Assembly: GCA_046153355.1 (NCBI GenBank)
Contig: JBJXEY010000163.1
Span: 1 to 64,000 of the forward strand
Origin: 2-02-FULL-62-17 sp046153355
GTDB taxonomy: Bacteria; Pseudomonadota; Gammaproteobacteria; Burkholderiales; SG8-39
Reading direction: 5' to 3'
DNA length: 64,000 nt
The notes below the pieces were generated by a model, which did not search any database, was not told where the DNA came from, and saw only the letters and a list, made by a program, of their open reading frames with translations. Shown one piece after another: positions 33,675-42,545 of the stretch. Numbering within the stretch: position 1 is the stretch's first letter; every line of letters begins with the position of its first letter. A program made the translations under genes and the position numbers.

Positions 33675-35005
33675 CGCGCGAGGTCTTCGCTAGCAGCCAA
33701 TTCCTTGAGTTTGGCATCCACAAATGGCGCGTCGATAACAATTCGCTGTGCATCGGTTTTCCCTGCATCGAACGAAACTTCTTCCAACAAACGTTCCATC
33801 ACCGTGTAGAGCCGTCGTGCGCCGATATTTTCGGTTTTCTCATTCACCGACCAAGCAATCTCGGCCAGACGTCGCACGCCTTCCTTGGTGAATTCCAGAT
33901 CCACCTGATCGGTGGCGAGCAATGCCTGGTATTGACGCGTCAAGCAGGAGTCGGTGGCGGTAAGAATTCGCTCGAAATCTTCAACGGTGAGCGAATTCAA
34001 TTCGACGCGGATGGGAAACCGGCCTTGCAATTCCGGAATCAAGTCAGAGGGCTTGGCCAAGTGAAACGCGCCACTGGCCACGAACAAAATGTGATCAGTG
34101 CGGATCGGCCCATATTTCGTGGTGACCGTGGTGCCCTCAACCAGCGGCAACAAATCGCGCTGCACGCCTTGGCGCGACACGTCCGCGCCCGACATCTCCC
34201 CACGCGAGGTAATTTTGTCGATCTCATCGAGAAACACGATGCCATTTTGTTCGACATTGGCCACCGCCTGCGAACGTAGATCATCGTCATTCACCAGTCG
34301 CGCGGCCTCTTCATCGACCAGCACGCGGTAAGCGTCCTTGATACGCATTTTTTTCGTCTTGCGCCGCCCACTGGACATGTTCTGGAACATGCCCTGAATT
34401 TGCTGGGTCAGGTCCTCCATCCCCGGTGGCGCGAGGATTTCCATTTGAGCGGAAACCGTGGCCACCTCGATTTCTATTTCGCGCTCATCCAACTCGCCTT
34501 GGCGAAGTTTTTTCCTGAATTTCTGCCGCGTCGCCGATTCCTCGGGGGGTTCCTTATCCACCTCGAACCCAGTCTCGCGCGCCGCCGGCAACAAGGTATC
34601 TAGCACCCGGTCTTCCGCGGCATCCTCGGCCTGGGTACGAACCTTCAACTTCGCCGCTTCGCGCGTTTGCTTGATGCTGTATTCCACCAGGTCGCGAATG
34701 ATGGTTTCGACATCGCGTCCGACATACCCGACCTCGGTAAATTTCGTGGCCTCCACCTTGATGAAGGGGGCGTCCGCGAGGCGCGCCAAGCGCCGCGCTA
34801 TTTCCGTTTTACCCACGCCCGTCGGGCCAATCATCAGAATATTTTTCGGCGTGATTTCTTGCCGCAGCGGCTCTGCCACCTGTTGGCGCCGCCAGCGATT
34901 GCGTAGAGCAATCGCCACGGCGCGCTTGGCGCGAGTCTGGCCGACAATGTGCTTGTCCAATTCATGCACAATTTCCGGCGGGGTCATACTTGAAAAACCA
35001 CTCAT
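33662..35005 (-). CDS. hslU: ATP-dependent protease ATPase subunit HslU
   Basis: AAA+ unfoldase that feeds substrates into the HslV peptidase chamber. Walker A GPTGVGKTEIARRLA, the pore region, VGYVGRDVETIIRDL, Walker B NGIVFLDEIDKI, sensor region and the C-terminal LARYVL tail that docks on HslV are all present. The 447 residues match the family. It is 27 bases downstream of hslV. Its 3' end overlaps the CWC gene tail-to-tail. Confidence 0.97.
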   Translation of the reverse strand: MSGFSSMTPPEIVHELDKHIVGQTRAKRAVAIALRNRWRRQQVAEPLRQEITPKNILMIGPTGVGKTEIARRLARLADAPFIKVEATKFTEVGYVGRDVETIIRDLVEYSIKQTREAAKLKVRTQAEDAAEDRVLDTLLPAARETGFEVDKEPPEESATRQKFRKKLRQGELDEREIEIEVATVSAQMEILAPPGMEDLTQQIQGMFQNMSSGRRKTKKMRIKDAYRVLVDEEAARLVNDDDLRSQAVANVEQNGIVFLDEIDKITSRGEMSGADVSRQGVQRDLLPLVEGTTVTTKYGPIRTDHILFVASGAFHLAKPSDLIPELQGRFPIRVELNSLTVEDFERILTATDSCLTRQYQALLATDQVDLEFTKEGVRRLAEIAWSVNEKTENIGARRLYTVMERLLEEVSFDAGKTDAQRIVIDAPFVDAKLKELAASEDLARYVL

Positions 35006-35032
35006 CTTTTTGTGGCAGGCGCAAGCGGCCTG

Positions 35033-35569
35033 CTATCCCAGGGTTTCAATGACGATACTGCGGTTGGTGTAGATACACAGGTCGGCGGCAATCTCCAGGG
35101 ATTTGCGCACCACCTCCTCGGCCGGCAAGGCAGAGTTTTCCAACAAGGCGCGCGCCGCCGATTGCGCATACGGCCCACCCGAACCGATCGCGATTAACCC
35201 AAACTCGGGTTCCAATACATCGCCGGTGCCGGTGATGATCAACGAGGTTTCCTTGTCGGCCACGGCGAGCATTGCCTCTAAGCGCCGCAATACCCGATCA
35301 GTGCGCCAATCCTTGGCCAATTCCACGGCCGAACGCAATAAATTCCCTTGATGCTTCTCAAGCTTCGCCTCGAAGCGCTCGAACAGCGTAAACGCGTCAG
35401 CCGTGCCACCCGCGAACCCCGCCAGAATTCGTTCGTGATACAGCCGCCTCACCTTTCGCGCACTCGCCTTGATGACGATATTGCCCAGGGTCACCTGGCC
35501 ATCGCCGCCCAGAGCAACTCTGCCATCGCGACGCGCGCTGAGAATGGTGGTGCCGTGAAATTGTTCCAT
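35033..35569 (-). CDS. hslV: ATP-dependent protease peptidase subunit HslV
   Basis: Threonine peptidase of the proteasome-like HslVU complex. The N-terminus MEQFHGTTILSARR is processed to expose the catalytic Thr; GGDGQVTLG and GSGGPYAQSAARALL are family signatures. Length 178 residues. It heads the hslVU operon. A degenerate 14-bp tandem repeat lies 28 bases upstream of the start. No clear sigma-32 promoter was found. Confidence 0.97.
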   Translation of the reverse strand: MEQFHGTTILSARRDGRVALGGDGQVTLGNIVIKASARKVRRLYHERILAGFAGGTADAFTLFERFEAKLEKHQGNLLRSAVELAKDWRTDRVLRRLEAMLAVADKETSLIITGTGDVLEPEFGLIAIGSGGPYAQSAARALLENSALPAEEVVRKSLEIAADLCIYTNRSIVIETLG

Positions 35570-35596
35570 CTTGACTGGCGTATTTGGCGGGGCTGA

Positions 35597-35651
35597 TGAA
35601 TTGGGGGTATGAATCAGGGCTACTGAATCGGGGCTACTGAAGCAGATCTAT
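35597..35651. repeat. Degenerate 14-bp tandem repeat upstream of hslV
   Basis: Successive units read TGAATTGGGGGTA, TGAATCAGGGCTAC, TGAATCGGGGCTAC and TGAAGCAGATCTAT; a fifth weak unit follows. Units two and three differ at one base. It lies between hslV and dksA, in the hslV leader. It is too short and degenerate for CRISPR. Confidence 0.75.
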
Positions 35652-35741
35652 CGAATCAAAGTCAGGCGGAGCAACCGCCGGTATCCATGCGCGCGAAATA
35701 CGAACCGGAGCTTCGCCCCGGCCGCGACATCCTGTCACGCT

Positions 35742-36299
35742 TTAATCGCCGTAGAGCTTTTGCTTAAGTTCCCGACGCGACTGCGCCTCGACGGTCAAGG
35801 TCGCGGTGGGACGTGCCAGCAATCGCGGGATACCAATAGCTTCGCCGGTCTCTTCGCACCACCCGTAGGTGCCTTCATCAATATGGCGCAGTGACTGCTC
35901 GATTTTCTTCAACAATTTTCGTTCCCGGTCGCGGGCACGCAACTCCAAGGCATATTCTTCCTCGATGGTGGCCTGATCCGTGGGGTCGGGCTCGACCTCA
36001 TGTTCGCGCAAATGCTCGGAGGTTATCCCGGCATTCTCGATCAACTCCTTTTGCATCTGCACCAACATTTCGCGGAAAAAACCCAATTGCTCGGCATTCA
36101 TGTAATCCGCCACCGGCGCCTTGCGCAGCGCCGTTTCGCTCAAACCATTCGAGGCAACTCGCTCGGGGGTAAGGCGTTGCGGCGCCACGGTATTCGTTTG
36201 CGGTGCTTCAACCGATTTATCCGCCTTGGTGGCAGATTTTGCCGCGGCCCGAACTGGCGTGGATTTTTCCGACGCTTTTACTGCGCTGTTTCGAGACAT
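35742..36299 (-). CDS. dksA: RNA polymerase-binding transcription factor DksA (single-Cys form)
   Basis: Binds the secondary channel of RNA polymerase and works with ppGpp. The coiled-coil core FFREMLVQMQKELIENAG...ELRARDRERKLLKKIEQSL includes the tip region EPDPTDQA. In the zinc-finger region only Cys148 remains (GTYGWCEETG); the other positions are Thr and Ala (ARPTATLTVEAQ), so zinc binding by four cysteines is impossible. The N-terminal 60 residues are Ala/Ser/Lys-rich. Its start overlaps the end of the upstream COG0523 gene by 22 bases. Confidence 0.93.
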   Translation of the reverse strand: MSRNSAVKASEKSTPVRAAAKSATKADKSVEAPQTNTVAPQRLTPERVASNGLSETALRKAPVADYMNAEQLGFFREMLVQMQKELIENAGITSEHLREHEVEPDPTDQATIEEEYALELRARDRERKLLKKIEQSLRHIDEGTYGWCEETGEAIGIPRLLARPTATLTVEAQSRRELKQKLYGD

Positions 36300-37267
36300 T
36301 GCTCCAACCCCTTTACGAACAAATCTTCCGGCAGATTGCGTCCAATAAACACCATGACACTTTCACGTTTTTCTTTATCACCCCATGGCTTACCCATATC
36401 GCCCCCCATTAATTGGTGAACGCCTTGGAAAACCACGCGGTGCGCATTGTCCTTGAGATATAAGACACCTTTATAACGAAGCATATCCGGCCCGTACACC
36501 TGTGTCAGCCCCGACAAAAACTCCTCGAGTTTCACGCCATCAAATGGCCGGTCGGACCTGAACACGAAAGATCGCACATGTTCGGCATGCTCGTGGGCCG
36601 CATCTTCCAGAAAATCCGGATCGATTTCCAATACCGCGTTTAGATTGAATCCGCGGATGTCGAGAATTTCACCTACTGGTGCGTTACCAAAATGCACTTT
36701 GCGAATCGGCGCGCGCGGATTAAGCTGTACCAGACGCTTGCGCAAGATCTCCTGCTCTGCATCGGTCACCAGATCGGTCTTACTCAACAAAATACGATCT
36801 GCAAAGCCAACCTGCTCCTGAGCCTCGTTGAAATCATCGAGTTGCTTATGCGCATGCTTGGCGTCAACCAGGGTCAACACGCTGTCCAGCAGATAATAAT
36901 TTCCGATTGACTCATCGAGAAAAAAAGTCTGCGCCACCGGGCCAGGGTTGGCCATGCCAGTGGTCTCGATTACCACCCGATCAAATTTCAGTTTGCCCGA
37001 CTCGCGCCGTTCGCGAAGGTCGGAAAGTATGCGAATCAGGTCGCCACGCACGGTGCAGCAAATACAGCCGTTATTCATTTCGACAATTTGCTCTTCGCCG
37101 CTATCGAGCAAAATGTCGTTATCCACCCCTGCCTCGCCAAACTCGTTTTCGATCACCGCAATCTTGTGACCGTGGTTCTCTTTGAGTATGCGGTTAAGGA
37201 GCGTGGTTTTGCCGCTGCCCAGAAACCCGGTCAATATCGTGACTGGGACCATATTTTCCTGTTCCAT
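36278..37267 (-). CDS. COG0523-family GTPase (CobW-like metallochaperone)
   Basis: G3E GTPase with P-loop GFLGSGKTTLLNRIL, the metal-binding NGCICCTVRGDL (CxCC), the Walker B-like VVIETTGMANPGP, and a CobW C-terminal domain (SFVFRSDRPFDG to the end). The family handles zinc or cobalt; subfamily is not assigned. ATG 37267 has GGGGAG six bases upstream. It overlaps dksA by 22 bases. Other bacteria pair COG0523 with a cysteine-poor DksA under zinc limitation, which fits the single-Cys DksA here (inference). No Zur site was recognised. Confidence 0.9.
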   Translation of the reverse strand: MEQENMVPVTILTGFLGSGKTTLLNRILKENHGHKIAVIENEFGEAGVDNDILLDSGEEQIVEMNNGCICCTVRGDLIRILSDLRERRESGKLKFDRVVIETTGMANPGPVAQTFFLDESIGNYYLLDSVLTLVDAKHAHKQLDDFNEAQEQVGFADRILLSKTDLVTDAEQEILRKRLVQLNPRAPIRKVHFGNAPVGEILDIRGFNLNAVLEIDPDFLEDAAHEHAEHVRSFVFRSDRPFDGVKLEEFLSGLTQVYGPDMLRYKGVLYLKDNAHRVVFQGVHQLMGGDMGKPWGDKEKRESVMVFIGRNLPEDLFVKGLEQCLETAQ

Positions 37268-37543
37268 CTTTATCTCCCCGGAACCCGCTGGTTCCGTTAT
37301 TTCATTCCGTATGCTTGCCTAAATGGCCAATCAGAATAAATAAAGGCTCGCCTTCGCGAGGGGCGACAGTGTAATCATCCACAAGCCGCGTTGCAAACAA
37401 CAAGTTTTGCGCCCATGTCGCCATGAGGGATTTGCAGAAATACCCATGCAAACAATATGTTGTAACGCAACGAGGGGTCAGGTCAGCAGTTGGACCCTGG
37501 ACTTGGCGACGCTACTAATGCACCCGATGCCTCGCAAACAAGG

Positions 37544-38863
37544 TTAATTCTCGCGCCGCAGGAGCAAGCCTTTCAGATATTCACCCTCGGGGAACTCCAG
37601 CAAACTCGGGTGATCGGCAGCCGCATGAAACCAATCGAGGATAGAAGCCGATACCCCGGTGTCAGCGGCGGCACCGGCAACAATCTTGCGAAACAAATCT
37701 TCGCCTACACCACTGGAACAGGAAAAGGTCGCCAATAAGCCACCAGCACGCAGCAAACGCAGCGCGCCCATATTGATATCTTTGTAACCGCGCGCTGCGG
37801 CCTCCGCGTGTTTGGAAGTCGGCGCGAATTTCGGCGGATCAAGCACGATTAAATCGAATTGCCGACCGCGGTCGCGAAGTTCGCGCAGGGCGTGAAACAC
37901 ATCGGCTTGCCGCCATTCGAGGCGGGAGTCGTCCATGCCGTTTAACGCGGCATTTTCCCGTGCGAGGTCCAGGGCGGATTCGGAACTGTCGATAGACAAC
38001 ACACTTTTCGCGCCGCCGGCAACGCACGCCAGTGTGAATCCCCCGGTGTAACAAAAGCAATTCAATACCTCGCGCCCTTTTGCATGCCCGCGTACCTTGG
38101 CGCGGTTATCGCGTTGATCGAGGTAAAACCCGGTCTTCTGACCGCCCACCACATCCACGAGGTAACGAAGCTCTGCTTCGCGAATTTCCAGTTGGCCATG
38201 TGGCGGCTCACCGAGCAACACGCCGCTGCGTTCGGCCAAACCTTCCAAAGCGCGGCTGTCGGCATCGGAGCGCTCGAAAATAGACTTGCATTGGGTTGCT
38301 TCGCCCAGTGTGTCGACGATTAAATCGCGACGCCTATCGGCGCCGGCGCTACCCAGTTGAAGCACCAAGGTATCGGCGTAACGATCAACAATCACGCCCG
38401 GCAAACCATCGGATTCCGCATGCACCAGGCGCAGCGAGTTGCCATGATCGCCTGAGCTCATTGGCGTTCGTCGCTCGAGCGACGCGAGCAGACGCGAGCG
38501 AAACCAGGTGTCATCGGGAAATTCAGCTTCGACAAAACTCCATACCCTGGCGCGAATCTGCGAATCCGGGTTGTAAGCGGCCCAGGCACGAAAGCGATTC
38601 TCCGCGTCGCAAACCATCAAGGTTTCGCCGGACTGAACCTCGCCTTCAACCGCCTCCACCGCGCCGGAAAACACCCAGGGATGGCGCCGTTCCAGCGAAT
38701 GTTCGCGGCCAGGTTTCAAAATCAGACGCGGCATCGCGCCGCTTACGCCTGCCACTAGGCGAATACTCTGTGGCTTGGTGGGCCGATGCTCGCTTCGGTT
38801 ACCTGGTCGAAATGGATTGCCGCGCCCACCCGTAGAACGCTTATCGCGGCGCGGGAAACTCAT
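37544..38863 (-). CDS. Class I SAM-dependent rRNA methyltransferase (RlmI-like) with PUA domain
   Basis: From ATG 38863 (overlapping the transporter stop as ATGA) the protein has 439 residues. After a basic 40-residue N-terminus comes a PUA domain (LILKPGREHSLERRHPWVFSGAV), then a methyltransferase domain with SAM motif VLNCFCYTGGFTLACVAGGA and catalytic FDLIVLDPPKFAPT. This is the COG1092 family that includes RlmI, the 23S rRNA m5C1962 enzyme. It ends the long dapF-xerC operon. Confidence 0.9.
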   Translation of the reverse strand: MSFPRRDKRSTGGRGNPFRPGNRSEHRPTKPQSIRLVAGVSGAMPRLILKPGREHSLERRHPWVFSGAVEAVEGEVQSGETLMVCDAENRFRAWAAYNPDSQIRARVWSFVEAEFPDDTWFRSRLLASLERRTPMSSGDHGNSLRLVHAESDGLPGVIVDRYADTLVLQLGSAGADRRRDLIVDTLGEATQCKSIFERSDADSRALEGLAERSGVLLGEPPHGQLEIREAELRYLVDVVGGQKTGFYLDQRDNRAKVRGHAKGREVLNCFCYTGGFTLACVAGGAKSVLSIDSSESALDLARENAALNGMDDSRLEWRQADVFHALRELRDRGRQFDLIVLDPPKFAPTSKHAEAAARGYKDINMGALRLLRAGGLLATFSCSSGVGEDLFRKIVAGAAADTGVSASILDWFHAAADHPSLLEFPEGEYLKGLLLRREN

Positions 38864-39387
38864 ATCCAACCCGCCAAACCAGCCGTCGCGCCAATGCCGA
38901 TAAACCAAATAGGATGCATTTTAGTGAATAGTATGGCGGCCGCCGTGATGCCGATGAATACAAACGCCGCAACGCTACTGCCCGCACCAAGGGTGACCAG
39001 ATAACCGCTGGCAAGCGTCAAGCCAACGGCAATCGGCGCCAATGCAGCCGTCAGCGCTTTATTCCACCTTCTGTTGCGATGTCGTTCCCAAAAGCGCATT
39101 AGCGAAAAAACAAATAACGAAGAGGGCGCGCACATACCGACGAACGCCGCCAATGCTCCCGGAAATTCGGCGATTTTCCAGCCGATCAGACTCACCAACA
39201 GCATGTTCGGGCCGGGCGCGGCTTGCGCCAGACCAACCATCTCGGAGAATTGCGCATTGCTCGCCCAGCCATGACTCTCAACAATGCGTCGATGCAGATC
39301 CGGTACCACACTGGTCGCGCCGCCCACGGCGAACAAAGACATCTGCGCCAATTCCCAAGCAAGTAACAACGCCAGTTCCCAGTTCAT
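38860..39387 (-). CDS. Chromate-transporter-family protein, half-size subunit 2
   Basis: A 175-residue single CHR domain: LAWELAQMSLFAVGGATSVVPDLHR, GLAQAAPGPNMLLVSLIGWKIA, several membrane helices. Start 39387 overlaps the upstream half by four bases; an open frame extending to 39711 is antisense-like noise. Two half-size CHR genes in tandem form the short-chain type of CHR transporter. Substrate could be chromate, but many CHR proteins are uncharacterised. Confidence 0.88.
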   Translation of the reverse strand: MNWELALLLAWELAQMSLFAVGGATSVVPDLHRRIVESHGWASNAQFSEMVGLAQAAPGPNMLLVSLIGWKIAEFPGALAAFVGMCAPSSLFVFSLMRFWERHRNRRWNKALTAALAPIAVGLTLASGYLVTLGAGSSVAAFVFIGITAAAILFTKMHPIWFIGIGATAGLAGWI

Positions 39388-39950
39388 GCGGTGCGCCGCC
39401 AGCAATACCACCAACTCAGCGGCGCGAGTACCAGCAAAATCATTGCCAGCGGCCACTTTATGATGGCGCTCAGTATGAAAGCCGCGACGGCAAACAGGGC
39501 TAAGGGCGAGCGTAATCGCGGGCTGATGGCAAATTTCAATCCGGTGCCGACCACCAATCCCGCCCCGGCTGCCGCCACGCCGCGCAATAGGCCATCCACA
39601 CCTTCTATCTGGCCGTAACGCGTGTAGAGAATGCCCAACATCACCATCACCGCGAAAGGCGCCAGGGTTAAGCCGGCAAAAGCGGCAAGTGAGCCCAAAG
39701 CCCCGGCGCAACGCTGCCCATAGCTAATCGACAGATTAATGATGTTGCCGCCGGGCAAGGCCTGCGCCAGCCCCCAAGCATCGAGAAACTCTTCTTCGGT
39801 GAACCAGCGTTTTTCTTCCACCAGCACACGGCGCGCCCAGGGCAACACACCGCCAAAGCCTTGTATGCCGATTCTGAAAAAGGCGAGAAACAGATCCTTG
39901 GGGCCAATCGCGTTCATCTTCCCGACGTCATTGGGTTCTACGGCAATCAT
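39384..39950 (-). CDS. Chromate-transporter-family protein, half-size subunit 1
   Basis: A 188-residue CHR domain: FLAFFRIGIQGFGGVLPWARR, WGLAQALPGGNIINLSISYGQR, with the typical PG motif and about five membrane helices. The start overlaps the xerC stop by four bases and the stop overlaps the second half-gene by four. It is probably a heterodimer partner of the following gene. Confidence 0.88.
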   Translation of the reverse strand: MIAVEPNDVGKMNAIGPKDLFLAFFRIGIQGFGGVLPWARRVLVEEKRWFTEEEFLDAWGLAQALPGGNIINLSISYGQRCAGALGSLAAFAGLTLAPFAVMVMLGILYTRYGQIEGVDGLLRGVAAAGAGLVVGTGLKFAISPRLRSPLALFAVAAFILSAIIKWPLAMILLVLAPLSWWYCWRRTA

Positions 39951-40864
39951 TTCTTTCTCGCCCTGGGATGCGCCGCGTCGTACACCTTGGCCAGGTGCTG
40001 AAAATCCAGGCTGGTATACACCTGCGTGGTCGAGATACTGGCGTGACCCAGCATCTCCTGCACCGCACGCAGGTCTTGGCTTGACTGCAACACGTGCGAA
40101 GCAAACGAATGACGCAATACATGGGGATGAACCCGAACCGTCACGCCATGTTGCTTGGCCCAGCGATCCAACCGTTGCTGCACCACGCGTGGGGCGATGC
40201 GCGCGCCGCGCGCGCCAACGAACAGCGCGCGTTCATCAGCACGGGCCAATAAAGCGCGTGCCTGTTGCCATTCAAAAATGGCCGCGCGCGCCTGCCTTCC
40301 CACCGGAACGGTGCGCGTTTTCGCCCCTTTGCCGGTTACCGTGACTTCAGCTTGCGCCGTCATTTGTGACGCATCGGCCACATCCAGGCTCACCAATTCC
40401 GCCAGGCGAAGTCCCGATGAATATAACAATTCAAACATTGCCTTATCGCGTATATCGCTCGTTTCAAGCGCTTTTACATCCAATAATTGGGCTGCCATAT
40501 CGGGTGACAAGGCTTTCGGCAGGTGCTTGGGCGACTTGGGTGCGCGGATGCCGGCGCAAGGGTTCGCACCTTGCCCGTGGTACTTCACCAGCCAGTCGTA
40601 CAAGCCACGCCACGCCGACAACATTTGCGCAAGTGACCTGCCCGACAAGCCCTGCGAATGCGACTGCGCCACCGAGCGACGCAATGCCATATTGGAAATA
40701 TTCTCCAAAGGTACTCCGGGGTTCAATCGCAATAAGGATTCGATGGCATGCCGATAGTTACGCAACGTATGCGCGGCGAGCCGGCGTTCGTTGGCAAGGT
40801 GATCGAGGTACTTCTCGATCGACTCGCGCCGCGGATCGTCGTCGGGTGCCGGCGCGTTCGCCAT
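39947..40864 (-). CDS. xerC: Tyrosine recombinase XerC
   Basis: Resolves chromosome dimers at dif together with XerD. All catalytic residues are visible: Arg in SSGLRLAELVSL, Lys in VTGKGAKTR, HxxR in HVLRHSFASH, the second His in LGHASISTTQ, and the Tyr nucleophile in VYTSLD. The N-terminal core-binding SAM-like domain starts at ESIEKYLDHLANERR. Length 305 residues. In the dapF-DUF484-xerC order typical of proteobacteria. Confidence 0.96.
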   Translation of the reverse strand: MANAPAPDDDPRRESIEKYLDHLANERRLAAHTLRNYRHAIESLLRLNPGVPLENISNMALRRSVAQSHSQGLSGRSLAQMLSAWRGLYDWLVKYHGQGANPCAGIRAPKSPKHLPKALSPDMAAQLLDVKALETSDIRDKAMFELLYSSGLRLAELVSLDVADASQMTAQAEVTVTGKGAKTRTVPVGRQARAAIFEWQQARALLARADERALFVGARGARIAPRVVQQRLDRWAKQHGVTVRVHPHVLRHSFASHVLQSSQDLRAVQEMLGHASISTTQVYTSLDFQHLAKVYDAAHPRARKK

Positions 40865-40878
40865 GGGGTTTGTTGGTC

Positions 40879-41553
40879 TTACGCGAAACGCGATAACCCG
40901 GCGCCAATCAGATCGCCGAGACGCTTTAAATACAACGTGCCCATTTCCGCGTAGAAACGGCTGGCATCCTCACTCCCCAATACCAAGAGTCCTATGCAGG
41001 CGCCCGGTTCCACGCTCATCGCCAATTCGCGCAATGGAATGTGCGCCACCGAATTGATCTTGCCGGCCGACCCGATTAACCAGGCCGCCGCTTCGGCATT
41101 GGTGTTGATGCCGCAATAAGGATCGATGAGCGAGGCCGCATAGGATTTAGTCTCACCACTGACTTCGCCATACTCGTCGCCGCCGGCCTCCAACTCGCGC
41201 AGGGTATGGCCCCATAGGCGTAGCGCAACCTGTGGAATGGAGAATTCCTCTCTTAGGCCGGCATGCACCGCGGAGAAAAACGCGTCACGCGTAGGCGCCG
41301 CCAATAACGCCACCGAGAAACGATGCATTTTTTCGCTAGTGGCGTCATTTTCTTCGCCAAACTGCAGTAGCTCCGCGAGTTTTGCTTCCAACGCGCGATA
41401 CTTTTCGCGCAGGCCCAACATTTGACGATCCACCAGCGCAATTGCCTGGCCGCCATGCGGATGCGGCACTTGAATCTTGGCCAACACCTCGGCGTAGTCT
41501 TCGAAAAACGCGGGGTTGTCCTGCAAATATTGGGCGATGTCTTCGGGATTCAT
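40879..41553 (-). CDS. DUF484-family protein (GAF-like)
   Basis: A 224-residue protein with MNPEDIAQYLQDNPAFFEDYAEVLAKIQVPHPHGGQAI, the standard DUF484 N-terminus, then a coiled segment and a GAF-like domain. Start 41553 has GAGGAC nine bases upstream. The family lies between dapF and xerC throughout proteobacteria; its function is unknown. Confidence 0.92.
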   Translation of the reverse strand: MNPEDIAQYLQDNPAFFEDYAEVLAKIQVPHPHGGQAIALVDRQMLGLREKYRALEAKLAELLQFGEENDATSEKMHRFSVALLAAPTRDAFFSAVHAGLREEFSIPQVALRLWGHTLRELEAGGDEYGEVSGETKSYAASLIDPYCGINTNAEAAAWLIGSAGKINSVAHIPLRELAMSVEPGACIGLLVLGSEDASRFYAEMGTLYLKRLGDLIGAGLSRFA

Positions 41554-41620
41554 GGTTTTGTCCTCATGTATTTTTGTTTTCGCAATGCGTCGGCCAGGCA
41601 ATTACCAAGGCGATTACTCG

Positions 41621-42481
41621 TTACAACATCTCAATTCGATCAAGGTCCAATTCCGCCTCAAACACCGTCACCGCCGGACCGCTCATCCACACCGGCGAGT
41701 TTAGATCATTCGCGCTGCCCGCCCAGCGAATAGTCAACTCGCCGCCGCGTGCCCTCACACGCACCGGCGAATCAAGCAACCCGCGCCGGATGCCCGCCAC
41801 CACCGCCGCGCAAGCGCCGGTGCCACAGGCCAGCGTCTCACCCGCGCCACGCTCCCACACGCGCAATTTGATATGTTGCCGATCAAGGATTTGCATATAC
41901 CCCGCGTTCACGCGTCGCGGAAATTGCTCGTGAGCCTCAATTAAGGGACCTTGCGTAGTCACGGGCGCAGCCTCGACATCAGCCACCACCTGAACCGCAT
42001 GTGGATTGCCCATCGACAAGGCGGTGATCGGCAGCTTAATTCCCGCGACCTCGATCTCCTCGATCAAACTTCCCGTGCATGCAAGAAACGGTATTTTCGC
42101 CGCTTCGAAAATTGGCGAACCCATGTTCACGGTGACCTCGCCACTGGCCTCAAGCTTGAGATCAATCTCGCCTGACAAAGTCTCGACGCGAATCTCGTTT
42201 TTTTCAGTCAGCGCTTGTTCGCGCACAAATCGCACAAAGCAACGCGCGCCATTGCCACATTGCTCCACCTCACCACCATCGGCATTAAAAATACGATAAC
42301 GAAAATCCGCGCCCGGGCTACGTGCCGCCTCGACCAACAGCAGTTGATCGCAACCCACGCCCATTTGCCGATTGGCGATGCGACGAATCTGCTCGACATT
42401 TAGTTCGATGCGCTGACGAATGCCATCGAGCACCACGAAATCGTTGCCCGCGCCATGCATTTTGGAAAATTTAAGTTTCAT
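41621..42481 (-). CDS. dapF: Diaminopimelate epimerase
   Basis: PLP-independent racemase that converts LL- to meso-diaminopimelate for lysine and peptidoglycan. The two catalytic cysteines are in EQCGNGARCF and LACGTGACAAV; the N-terminus MKLKFSKMHGAGNDFVVLD is canonical and fixes the start at 42481 (286 residues). It lies downstream of the CoA-binding protein gene and heads the DUF484-xerC run. Confidence 0.97.
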   Translation of the reverse strand: MKLKFSKMHGAGNDFVVLDGIRQRIELNVEQIRRIANRQMGVGCDQLLLVEAARSPGADFRYRIFNADGGEVEQCGNGARCFVRFVREQALTEKNEIRVETLSGEIDLKLEASGEVTVNMGSPIFEAAKIPFLACTGSLIEEIEVAGIKLPITALSMGNPHAVQVVADVEAAPVTTQGPLIEAHEQFPRRVNAGYMQILDRQHIKLRVWERGAGETLACGTGACAAVVAGIRRGLLDSPVRVRARGGELTIRWAGSANDLNSPVWMSGPAVTVFEAELDLDRIEML

Positions 42482-42545
42482 GCGCCACGCCCCAAAACAC
42501 CGGCGTGACGACGCCCGCGAGGCATTGCGCTTCCGGCCCTTCGCA

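Noticed and set aside
35597..35651. CRISPR-like array
   Set aside because: Repeat unit is only 14 bp without spacers, and no cas gene is near.
38860..39711. Longer 283-codon form of the second CHR gene
   Set aside because: The N-terminal 108 residues overlap the first CHR gene in another frame and are Arg/Gly/His noise; ATG 39387 with ATGA overlap is a better start.
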